Part shown: positions 33,301 to 44,800 of the stretch, one piece after another | Position numbering within the stretch: the first letter of the stretch is position 1 | How the letters are laid out: every line of letters starts with the position of its first letter | Source: Rhynchospora pubera | Taxonomy: Eukaryota; Streptophyta; Magnoliopsida; Poales; Cyperaceae | Length of the DNA: 64,000 nucleotides | Direction of reading: 5' to 3' | Assembly: GCA_028095005.1 (NCBI GenBank) | Contig: CM051461.1 | Span: 174,289,144 to 174,353,143 of the forward strand | The notes under the pieces: model-generated | The model's input: the letters and a program-made list of their open reading frames with translations, nothing else | The model's database searches: none | What the model was told of the DNA's origin: nothing | Program-made: the position numbers and the translations under genes

Positions 33301-34720
33301 AATGCAATTGCTATTTTATTTAATTTGAATGCCAAGTTCCTTGTGATGGCTGAAATTTACTTTCTTGTAAAGTCTGTGACAAAGGACAACACTGTGCACC
33401 AAAATGGCAAAATCTGATTAATATCTTTCTTACTTAACAATTTAGGTGCATACAAAAAAAAGGGCTAGGCTTCTCCATGGGAGGTTAAATGATCTTGTGT
33501 ATGTCAAGTTCAACTCGAAACTTCTTGAAAAAACTATTGATTTAAATAGGGATCCAATTGAGAGAAAGCATGTTGATGTTATTTTGGATAAAAATAATGA
33601 CTGGGTTAACAAGGAAAAAAAGGGTAAAGATACTCAAGCTGATGTTGAGGCTAGTGCAGAAGATGATGTTGAGTTAAGTGCTACAGAAGCTAGAGCTATA
33701 ATTTTAGGAAAAAGAAAAGTGAGAGGAAATGCTAGCAGCAGCACATCTACTTCCGTCCGAAAAAGAAGAAGGATTATCAAAGTAGAGGAGGATGAGGAAG
33801 AAGAACTACTAACATCATCTTCATCAGAAGAAGAAGAAGAAGATGAAGTTGTTGAGATGGATGATTCATCTGCATCAGAGGAAGAAAAGGTTTCCCTTTC
33901 CTGTTCAATTTTTATTTATATGTCCATTGTGCTTGTGTGCTTGTCTGTCAAAGTAATGCAACTCAATAGCAAATACTAGTCATTAATTAATTTATTTTTG
34001 CCTCTCTGATTACATTCTCTATAGGAAAGCAACTGAGTGTGTAAGAGAAAGATGGAATTCAACTCAAGCCTCATGCTGATTTAGATGATATAATTGACTT
34101 AGATGATGCTTGCCGTAGGATCAAATTTATATTTTGCTTTTATTAGTTATATTGTTGACTTGGATGATGCTTATTGTAGGCAACGTTTGAATGTTTGCTA
34201 TATGTTGAACTTATTTAGTATAATATTTGCTGTAGGCAATGCATATTGAATGTTAAGTGTGCATTGTATTCACTTGTTAAGTTACTCAATGTTGAACTTA
34301 TTTAGTAATTAGTAGAATATTTAGACATTTAGTATAATATTTGCTATATGCTTGTTGTATTCGGTATTTCAGTTGAATGTATGGTGTAAGCAGCACTAAT
34401 GAAGTGATGGCGTGATGCTTTGTTTAATTTGCTGGTACAATGGTATCGTTAGTTATACACACATCAAAAGAGTAAATTAACTAAATAAGTAAATATTAAA
34501 TAAAGTGTATTGGTTTCTTACTATTTTCATTAACGCTAACTATTGTATTTTTGATTCGCATGTATTATACACACATCAATTAACTTTTGAGCTCCCATTA
34601 AATATCAAGTTTATCAACCGCATGCACACCGCATTATCACCGTTTTATCACCGATAAAACTCCGCATCGATAATTCAATACTGAACCGCTAAACCGCATA
34701 AACCGCATTTTAAAACCTTG
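30311..34720 (+). mobile_element. Full-length hAT transposon
   Basis: Ends are CAAGGTTCTAAAATGCGG and CCGCATTTTAAAACCTTG, near-perfect inverted repeats, flanked by the exact 8-bp duplication ATTATTAT (30303-30310, 34721-34728). Subterminal GCGG/CCGC motifs are dense at both ends. The 4410-bp interior holds one split transposase gene on the plus strand with a leader exon and an intron before the start codon. It is structurally complete apart from one frameshift, so recently active or cross-mobilisable ends are likely. Confidence 0.95.
31329..34036 (+). pseudogene. hAT transposase, four exons, one-base frameshift in exon 2
   Basis: Exons are 31329-33081, 33173-33290, 33446-33889 and 34025-34036, all with GT-AG introns. 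A leader exon before 30711 is joined by an intron at 30711-31319. Exon 1 carries a BED-type zinc finger (C32, C35, H48, C59), a DUF659 region and the hAT RNase H-like core (D242 in MTDGWTD, D303 in VTDTARP, CxxH at 327-330). Exon 2 encodes the hAT dimerisation core (QWWQNHG, then SSSGCERNWSTFEQ), but one base is missing near 33222, which shifts the frame and gives a stop. Phase arithmetic across exons confirms the loss. Exon 3 continues the domain (HTKKRARL, LVYVKFN) and ends in an acidic Ser/Glu tail. The encoded protein lacks its dimerisation part, so it is probably inactive unless the base is a sequence error. Confidence 0.88.
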
Positions 34721-34728
34721 ATTATTAT

Positions 34729-37700
34729 ACTAACAAATAATAACCGCAAGAAATATTATTTTTCACACTCATGGCATGTTTTGATTTTTAATAAAGAAAA
34801 GAAAACATTGATTTCTGTACTCATATTTAACTATTTCGATTTCTATTAAAAGAAACACAATATTGAAGATATGAAAACAGATTCCTCTTATGATTTACAC
34901 ATATAACATCATGTTAGACAATTTTCATTGCGATTGCAGGCGCTAGAATGTTCCAATTGTTTGGTCTTTCTAAAAAAATGTCTAAAACAAATAAATTAAT
35001 TTTTTTTAAAGCTGTTCATTTATCTAAAAAATATTATATGTTAAATTATTGTTTAATTTATTTTTGCCCACACATTGAGTGGGCGTATATGCTAGTAAAT
35101 ATATATGATATTTAATTTTGTTGCAAAAATGTTAAACTTCTGAACCTATCTATAATATATTATAATCTGCATGAATTTTTTGCGCGGATTTTAAAGCAAA
35201 GCACATGCTCAAACACCGAAAACAGATCATATCCATTGTTTTTTTTAAGTTTTTAATCTAAGCCGTTTATCCTATTCGTTGCGTAGTTTTAGTTTCTTCC
35301 CCGTGTTTAACTTTCTCATTTACTCCTCATTTACTGCCTCGGCACCTCTTCAGTTTCTTTCTTTTAATTCTCAATTTTTCTTCTTAATTCTTCATTTCCT
35401 CAATTTGTTTCTCGTGGAGATAGGAAGAGCAGTGGGATAGAGTCATAGAGAGAAAGAGAACTAGCGATGGCAGAAGCGGAAGGAAGGGGCACGGAGGAAG
35501 GCATGCCTCCAGGATACCCGACTACGGTTCCTCAGTAATTGTTTCTCCGAGTCTTTTGCTCCGGTATCGACCTCATCGCCATCCAGCCCATCATCAAGGC
35601 TGACGTCAAGGATCCTCTCTCCTCTCTATTCCATCTCCACTGTCGATCAAATCTTACTCAACCGCTGCTTACCCATCTCCAATTTCGCGCCTGAGCCATC
35701 CACTTCCCAATCCCAACAGCAGTCACCTCTCCATCTGCAACTCCGTCAATCACGTTCCAATCCCAAACTCCAGTACTCTCTCTCTTTCCTTCTCTCTCTA
35801 TCGCTCTATTCTTATATTAATTTTGAGAAACAATCAATATGAACCAATATTTGTAAAATTGCAGGGGAAAGGTATACAAACTGTTGCTGATTACTAAGTC
35901 TGTAGATTAAAAAAAACATATTTTTTTGAGTCGTTAACTATTTTTAGCATTAGTCATGATATTGTGCTCAGTTTAGTTATCAACACTTACAATTTAACTT
36001 GAATTAATACAGTTATATATCTGAGAACTCTTTAATGAGTTTGAATTAAAAATAATAATTTCATTGTTGCATGTTGAAATCCTTCTTAGCGCATGCATGC
36101 CTTAGTTTACAATGGTGAATTGCTGGATATTTAACAAGTGTTGTGAGCATAAGGAACCAAAGGTTTCAGAAACTGATTTAATGATTCTTCGAGATTTAAC
36201 AAGTAATCATGGTAGACCTTGATGACTGTCATGATGCATTTTCTACAAAATTAAACTCATATTTTCAAATGTTATTTATTCTTCTTATGTTCGGTGATTT
36301 TTTTTTTACAATTTTACATATTTTAACTTAGAGGAAGATCATGGACTTCATGTTAGTGACACTACAACGTTGTCAGGTACAATTTTCCTTGCCTCTCCAT
36401 TCATGTGTTTATTCATCTAATTTGATTGCTTAATTTTTTTTATTTGCATTCTTTTTTATTTGTATAATATTTTCTTTTAATCATAGATATTTTTATTGAA
36501 TTTGAAGTCTATTAGAAATTAGGGGCTGATAAGCAATGTTATAAATATGAACATTGAAAAAAATTAGAGTATGATAAAAAAATAATAAACTATGTATTTG
36601 AGCTATATATAATATTTTTCTGATTAATAGTTCAAGAAATGGATATGTAAAAAGTGAAACTTTGTGAGAAATTCTTCTTCTTCATTTTTTTTGTCTACGT
36701 TATTCATCTTTTAATTTCAAATCTGAACTGAGGCTAAGTACGATTAGGCTATATTTTTGCAAGGTTTATAACATTTTGTTGTTCCTTGGTATTTCTTTCA
36801 ATTTCAGATCGGAACTGAGGACTAAGGGAAGCAACATCGACTACAGGAGCATCTTTGCTTCAACCTCTTGCAGACTATCATTTTCTTCAAGAGGTAAAAT
36901 TTATAAGGACAATCGAACTGTTCTGACATAAGGAGGCCTTTGGATTTTAATGAATTCCTTGGTATGTTTGATTTTTTTTTTATTAGGTGTGGACCGTGTG
37001 GTACCTCCTATTTAAATTCTACCAAATACATATCAGTAAGGGTTTATGATTTCTTTCATATTATTTATTATTATCTAATAGACAATCAATATTAGATAGT
37101 ATTTATTTATTCACTATTAATCAATATGAAAAACCTCACTGATGGCAAAGTTGCGATATATGAACCTGATATTGGTTCAGTTAATTAAACACCCATATTG
37201 AAATTTAATAATATAGATCAGCCTATATTTTGTGGCGTATTCATATATACCTTTGTATGTGTCAGATTATACTAGACCGGTGAAGACCCGTTACGTCATA
37301 ATATACGATGGAAAATGTTGTCATCGTGTATTATGATTTTTTCACCTATTCCATGGTCTCTCTACATCTTCCTTGGAATAGGTTTTACCCCATTTCTCTT
37401 TTGCCTGATGGCGCCCCTCTCCATCATATCTCTACCTCTTCCATCGCCTTTTCCGGGAGGTTCTTCGTCTCAGTGGCTCTTTCTCTCTATCGCCTCCTTT
37501 GCGAGTTCTCCTCTCCATGTCGCCTCATGTAAAAATTCAAGTCGAGACAGGTTTTGTTTCTTGCGATCCATGGCTAGATGCACAAATCCCACCTGATTGA
37601 TTATGACAAGGCAAGTTTTTACCTATTTTTATACATTTTTTCGCATTTTTCTATTTATTTTTGTAGTTAGGTCTTTGTTTTTATTTTACGCCTCAAATTT

Positions 37701-37748
37701 TTGGGTGGGTGTTTTTGTTTCTTTTCATGAAAGATCCCCCACCAAAAA

Positions 37749-37796
<48 letters not shown>

Positions 37797-37895
37797 AATA
37801 AATAAATAAATAAAGTCCATTTGGCTCACACAATTCATCAGCCCCCCACACCCCTCCAACTGAACACCATATCGGACTAGAAATTTAAAAAAATA
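34729..37895. other. Intergenic DNA with dispersed-repeat pieces, no gene proven
   Basis: A GC-richer patch at 35459-35770 contains ATG plus short coding-like phrases (FCSGIDLIAIQPIIKADVKD across a stop), possibly a gene fragment I cannot name. The block 36650-36850 recurs in diverged form at 40595-40800 (TTTCAATTTCAGATC, GGAAGTGATATCGAC-type phrases), and CATGG-TAGATGCACAAATC recurs at 37568 and 40398, so this is part of a dispersed element split by later insertions. A pyrimidine-rich stretch lies at 37350-37560. A TAA/TAAA microsatellite runs 37750-37814. Confidence 0.45.
37750..37814. repeat. TAA then TAAA microsatellite
   Basis: About 13 TAA units followed by about six TAAA units, 65 bp in total. 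Ordinary simple repeat. Confidence 0.95.
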
Positions 37896-37900
37896 AATAA

Positions 37901-38863
37901 TGTGACACCTCGCCGTTTTGACTATGTTTTGATCGAAGTTTGACTAAAATTTGATTAGTATGACCCATGTTGACTTTTGACCGGTTAAAGGCTTTTGAAA
38001 TATGTTGACCGAATGAAAGAAAATATGAATGATTTCTTTTGACCATCACAAACCGCCATTGGCTATAGTTGTTTGAATATGTTACACATGTCCTTTACCT
38101 TTAGCTATCGTGGCACCCATTCCTTATTCCTCTTCTAATTGGTACTCACGTGTAAACTTTCATTTCAACCAACGAAACAGAATAAAAAGGAGATGGCTTA
38201 ATTTTCATTCAATTAAAGTCCAATTGATTTATTTGAAGTGTCGGCCGATTGAAGAATGGAGTTAGTCGAATTGAATATTTTGATGAGTCGATCGATTGGA
38301 GTTTTGATGAGTCAGCCAATTGGAATTCTGAGTCTACGTCGCAGTCAGGATAGTCGATTGGATTTGTCTATTGATTTCTGGATCGTTTTATCAGGTAACC
38401 GGACTTTTCTATATTTAATTTCGTTTTGATTGAATGATTCGATTTATCGTTTGGTTTTGATTGAATATGTTTATTGTTTTGTGATTGGTATATTTTACGG
38501 GATTCGGGTTTGGAATTGGATATGGATTTGGATATGAATTTTGAGCCCTGATCCTCCTGAGTTCGGGGAGGGGCCGGCCCTGATCCTCCTGAGATCGGGG
38601 AGGGACCACTGTGACTGACTGACTGTCTGGACCCGATTATCTCCGTAAAATATATTATTTGTTATGTGGATTAATCCGATCTGATTGAACTTTGTAATAT
38701 TAATTAAATGTAGAGAAGCTGCGTCGTTAAATAACCGGTTACTGAGGTTTATACCTGACTCTGTTTGCTTTTCTGTTGCGACGTAGGTTGACGGACCGTC
38801 GGATGGGTGCAGAAGATACCGTTTCGGCTCGCGCCCCGCGACCCGTCAGTGCGGGACGTGACA
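37901..38863 (+). repeat. 5' LTR of the compact element
   Basis: 963 bp, TGTGACACCTCGCC to GGGACGTGACA. It contains a short internal duplication with GATCCTCCTGAG twice (38551 and 38582 areas). Confidence 0.93.
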
Positions 38864-38865
38864 GA

Positions 38866-38877
38866 TGGTATTAGAGC
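38866..38877 (+). promoter_or_regulatory. Primer binding site, tRNA-iMet type
   Basis: TGGTATTAGAGC lies two bases after the 5' LTR and differs by one base from the usual TGGTATCAGAGC. Confidence 0.85.
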
Positions 38878-38989
38878 ATTCGTTCCTCGGACTGTGTTTG
38901 GGTCCTGACATTTCGTTTGAAATTTGATTTCTGTCCAATTGAACTTGATTTGTTATCGTTCGTTTGAATTTCGCGGACGGAATTCTTTT

Positions 38990-39003
38990 GAAGGATGGGA
39001 GAA
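38990..39003 (+). promoter_or_regulatory. Polypurine tract
   Basis: GAAGGATGGGAGAA lies immediately before the 3' LTR; it is all purine except one T and in the right place for plus-strand priming. Confidence 0.8.
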
Positions 39004-39966
39004 TGTGACAGCTCGCCGTTTTGACTATGTTTTGATCGAAGTTTGACTAAAATTTGATTAGTATGACCCATGTTGACTTTTGACCGGTTAAAGGCTTTTG
39101 AAATATGTTGACCGAATGAAAGAAAATATGAATGATTTCTTTTGACCATCACAAACCGCCATTGACTATAGTTGTTTGAATATGTTACACCTGTCCTTTA
39201 CCTTTAGCTATCGTGGCACCCATTCCTTATTCCTCTTCTAATTGGTACTCACGTATAAACTTTCATTTCAACCAACGAAACATAATAAAAAGGAGATGGC
39301 TTAATTTTCATTCAATTAAAGTCCAATTGATTTATTTGAAGTGTCGGCCGATTGAAGAACAGAGTTAGTCGAATTGAATATTTTGATGAGTCGATCGATT
39401 GGAGTTTTGATGAGTCAGTCAATTGGAATTCTGAGTCTACGTCGCAGTCATGATAGTCGATTGGATTTGTCTATTGATTTCTGGATCGTTTTATCAGGTA
39501 ACCGGACTTTTCTATATTTAATTTCGTTTTGATTGAATGATTCGATTTATCGTTTGGTTTTGATTGAATATGTTTATTGTTTTGTGATTGGTATATTTTA
39601 CGGGATTCGGGTTTGGAATTGGATATGGATTTGGATATGAATTTTGAGCCCTGATCCTCCTGAGTTCGGGGAGGGGCCGGTCCTGATCCTCCTGAGATCG
39701 GTGAGGGACCACTGTGACTGACTGACTGTCTGGACCCGATTATCTCCGTAAAATATATTATTTGTTATGTGGATTAATCCGATCTGATTGAACTTTGTGA
39801 TATTAATTAAATGTAGAGAAGCTGCGTCGTTAAATAACCGGTTACTGAGGTTTGTACCTGACTCTGTTTGCTTTTCTGTTGCGACGTAGGTTGACGGACC
39901 GTCGGATGGGTGCAGAAGATACCGTTTCGGCTCGCGCCCCGCGACCCGTCAGTGCGGGACGTGACA
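39004..39966 (+). repeat. 3' LTR of the compact element
   Basis: 963 bp, TGTGACAGCTCGCC to GGGACGTGACA; matches the 5' LTR in length exactly. Confidence 0.93.
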
Positions 39967-39971
39967 AATAA

Positions 39972-41880
39972 AAATCCAAATATTTGACATGGCAACAGAA
40001 ATAGTTGAATTATTTTTGGGCGATCCTCTATTTTTATGTGTGATTCAGGGTTGTTGCATTGTGTTCCTGGCTCCCGATTCTTTACTCCCAACCAATGATA
40101 TGTAGACTGTATTTGATTTTGTCATGTTATTTATAAGATGTGATTTCTCATGTGTTTTATTTTAGAAATTTGGATTTATTATCTTTCCTACAAATCTTAT
40201 TATATGATTCAGTTTTGCCTAAAGAAATTGAACTCTTAGGTCCATTTAGTACTGATGCCGTTACTTTATCATTTGGTTGGCTATTATGTACCACTTAGTA
40301 TATTTATATGATATATGATATATATGGGAGCAAATTTTTTACCCTTCAATTTAATTTCAAAATTTTTAAGGCAAGACAACTCATTTTCTTACCAACCATG
40401 GATAGATGCACAAATCAAGGGAATCTTTGATGCTGTCATTATTGTTTTGTATTAATTGTGTTTCAAAACTATATTTAAATACTATTTATTTTCCTTATAT
40501 AGTACTTAGAGAAATCAAATTGGTATTAAAACCGTCATTATTGTCGCACTCTCCATTATTTTTATATCTACTGCACACGTCATCCATATCTGTGAAATTT
40601 TGTGAAAAAATGACCTTTCTCCTCTTTTATTTTTATCTAGGTTATCGATTATCAATCTTTTAATCTCAAATCTAAACTGAGTACAGGTACTATTGGTGCT
40701 ATATTTTTGGGAGGTTTGTAATTGTTGGTTATTCCTTGGTATTTTCTTCAATTTCAGATCTGAAGTGAGAAAAAAAGGAAGTGATATCGACTGCATGACA
40801 TCTTTTATATCTCTTTTATATTGTGTGCTGCTGATTTTGAAGGAACAACCAAACAATCATCTTTTTTATGGTGGTTTTAATATATTCATCTCTTACAATT
40901 AGGTAACTTAATTTCTTTTTTCTTATTATTTTTTTGAAATACTTTGAAGCTAACAATGCGAAACAAAAATGAGATAAGCAGCCATGAATTGTTGAGGGAA
41001 TGCATATGAATGATTGAATATTTTTCATGTATTTTTTTGTGCAAACTTCACTACATTAATTCCTCATGTTGGGTTCATGTATTTGTGAAACAGAAAGCTA
41101 CACGTGTTATATGATAAGTCAACAAGTAATTACACATCAATTGTTGCTTTAAGCATCAATTTTTCTATTGTGAGTTTTTTTTTTCTAATTTGAATTAATA
41201 ATAGTGCGATTTGTCTTTCTTTTTGTTATAAAGTTAGAAATTGTGTGGCTAATTTGTTTATTTTTTTCAAATTTTTGTCAATTTTGATCAGATCTTTTGG
41301 CATAGAAGATCTCAGTTGATGAAAGAGTGAATTCATATCGATTTTAGATGTCTTGGTATATATTGGTAGGACCACTTGAGATCAGGTATGGTGGTATAGA
41401 AAGGTGGGAGAAATTAGGGCTGGTATGACACAAGTACAGGCTTGATACCAATTGCATTGAAGGAAAGGCAATGTACAAGGGTAGGTTTTTTAGTATCAAA
41501 ACAGTGAGGAGAAGTAAGAAATAATGTTTGTTATGGTGATTGTTAATTTTGGTGAGCTGTTTTTTTAGTTGGTACAGTGGTTGGTACCAATGGATGCACA
41601 AGGAATTGGGTTTATACAAAAAGACAATTGTCACTACCATGACCGTTATCATGTTCGTTGACCCGTTTAGTTTAGAATTAGGTAAGTTTACTTTAGTATA
41701 TTAAATTGTGCCTAAAGTTTCAAGTAACACATTGAATTTGATATATATCATGTCTTGATATTCAATAGTGCATGTACTTAGTTACATATCATCAGATGTG
41801 CTTTCTCCTCTTTTTAGTACATTCTAATAATTGTAAAATTATTTATCTTACATTCTATAAGGGACCTTTAAATTTTTCTT
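39972..41880. other. Intergenic DNA before the satellite, no gene
   Basis: AT-rich. It includes the diverged duplicate of 36650-36850 at about 40595-40800. Open frames of 70-113 codons have no recognisable domain. Nothing else is supported. Confidence 0.5.
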
Positions 41881-44800
41881 AATATTTAAACTTTTTATAT
41901 GTCTAGAATATGTTTATGAGCTGACATATTCAATACGATTGGATTATACATTGCAATTATGCACATAATGTGTAGATTTGAAAGATTCTGAGTAAATTTG
42001 AACATTTCAAGCCATTTTACATTCATATAAAGTCATTTGATCACAATAAACTATATTTATGCTTTTTATATAGTCTAGAATAAGTTTACGAATTCATCAA
42101 TTTAAAACAATTGGATTATACATTATAATTACGAATATAATGTGCAGATTTTAAAGATTTTGAGTATATTTGAGTATTTCAAGCGATTTTGCATTCATTT
42201 TAACTCCTTTGATCACAATAATCTCTATTTATACTCTTTATATTGTCTAGAATATGTTTATGAGGTCAATTATTCAAAAAATTTGGTTTGTACAATGTAA
42301 TTATTCACATAATATGCAGATTTTTCAGATTTTAGTATATTTCAGAATTTTAAGTGATTTTTCATTCATTTTAAGTCATTTGATCTCCATAATCTCTATA
42401 TATGCTATATATATAGTCTAAAATATGTTTAAGTGGTCAATTAATAAAAAAGATTGGTTTATACGTTGTAAGTATTCACATAATGTGCAGATTTTACAGA
42501 TTCTGAGTATATTTGAGCATTTTAAGCGATTTTGATCTCATTTTAAGTCTTTTGATCTCAACAATCTACATTGAAGCTCTTTATATAGTCTAGAATATGT
42601 CTATGAGCTAAATTATTCAAAACAATTACATTATACATTGTAATTATTCACATAATGTGCATATTTTGCAGATTCTAAGTTTATTTGAGCATTTCAATTG
42701 ATGTTACATTCATTTTAAATTATTTGATGACAATAATCTATATTTAAGCTCTTTATATTGTCTAGAATATGTTTATGAGCTCAATTATTCAAAACGATTG
42801 GATTATACATTATAATTATTCACATAATGTGCATATTTTACAGATTCTAAGTTTATTTGAGCATTACAATTGATGTTGCATTCATTTTAAGTTATTTGTT
42901 AACAATGGTCTATATTTAAGCTCTTTATATAGTCTAGAATATGTTTATGAGCTCACATATTCAAAACGATTGCATTACACGTTGTAATTATTCACATAAT
43001 GTGCAGATTTTACAAATTCTGAGTATATTTAAGTATTTCAAGCGATTTTGCATTCATTTTAAGTTATTTGATGACAATAATCTACATTTATGTTCTTTAT
43101 ATAGTTTATAATATATTTATGAACTCATTTATCAAAAATGATTGGATTATACATTATAATTATTCAAAATAATTGCAGATTTTACAGATTCAGAGTAGAT
43201 TTGAGCATTTCAAGCGATTTTGCATTTATTTTAAGTCATTTGATCACAATAATCAATATTAATGCTCTTTATATAATCTAGAATATGTTTACCAAGTCAT
43301 TTATTCAAAAGCATTGGATTATACATTGTAATTTATCACATTATGTGCAGATTTTAAAGATTCTGAGTATATTTGAGTATTTCAAGCGATTTTGCATTCA
43401 TTTTAAGTGATTTGATCACAATAATATCTATTTAAGCTCTTTATTTTGTCTAGAATATGTTTATGATATAACTTATTCAAAATGTTTGGATTATACATTG
43501 TAATTATACACATAATATGCAGATTTGAAAAATTCTGTGTATATTTGAGCATTTCAAGCGATGTTGCATTCATTTTAAGTCATTTGATCACAATAAGCTA
43601 TATTTATGCTTTTTATATAATTTAGAATATGTTTATGAACTCACTTATTCAAAACGATCGGATTATACATTGTAATTATGCACATGGTGTGCGGATTTTA
43701 CTGATTATGAGTATATTTGAGCATTTGAAACGATTCTACTTTCATTTTAAGTCATGTGAACACAATAATTTATGTTTAATCTCTTTATATACACTAGAAT
43801 ATATTTATGAACTTATTTATTCAAAATGAATATATTACACATTGTACTTAAAAAACATAATGTGCAGATTTTATAGATTCTGAGTATATTTGAGCATTTC
43901 AACCGATTTTTGCAATAATATTAATTCATTTGATCGCAATAATTTATTTTAAGCTCTTTATATAGTTTATAATATGTTTATGAACCATTTGTTCAAAACA
44001 ATTGGATTATACATTATAATTATTCACATAATTTGCAGATTTTACAGATTCTGAGTATATTTAAGGATTTCATGTGATTTTGCATTCATTTTAAGTTATT
44101 TGATGACAATAATCTATATTTATGCTCTTTATATAGTTTATAATATGTTTATAAACTCATTTATTCAAAATGATTAGATTATACATTATAATTATTCACA
44201 TTATTTGCAGATTTTACAGATTCTGAGTATATTTGAGCATTTCAAGCGATTCTAAATTCATTTTTAGTCATTTGATCACAATAATTTATATTGATGCTCT
44301 TTATATAGTCTAGAATATGTTTACAAACTTACTTATTCAAAAGCATTGTATTATACATTGTAATTTTTGACATAATGTGCAGATTTTAAAGATAATGAGG
44401 TTATTTGAGTATTTCAAGCGATTTTTGCATTCAATTACAGACATTTGTTCACGATAATGTATATATTTAAGCTCTTTACATAGGCAAGAATTTTTTACGA
44501 GCACACTCTTTTAAGATGTTTGGATTATTTATTGAAATTACACAAATAATGTAAAAATTTTATAGATTCTGTGTATATTTGGGTATTTCAAGTGATTTTG
44601 TATTCACTTTAAGTCATTTATTGACAATAATCTATATTTAAGCTATTTATATAGTCTAGAATATGTTTATGAGCTCACATATTTAAAACGATTAGATTAG
44701 ACATTGTAATTATTCACATAATATACGGATTTTACAATTTCTGAGATTGTTTGAGCATTTTAAACGATTTCGTATTAATTTTTTAAGTCATTTGACCACA

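Larger units (their letters stand above)
37901..39966 (+). mobile_element. Compact non-autonomous LTR retroelement (963-bp LTRs, 140-bp interior)
   Basis: Two LTRs of exactly 963 bp (37901-38863, 39004-39966) begin TGTGACA and end GTGACA, flanked by the 5-bp duplication AATAA (37896-37900, 39967-39971). They differ at about a dozen positions by eye, so insertion is fairly recent but older than that of the Copia element. The interior is only 140 bp: a primer site like tRNA-iMet (TGGTATTAGAGC, 38866-38877) and a polypurine tract (38990-39003), with no gene. The LTR ends resemble Ty3/Gypsy chromovirus LTRs of the Tekay/Del type; this is inference from the termini. Internal structure is TRIM-like, but the LTRs are unusually long for a TRIM. 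Confidence 0.93.
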
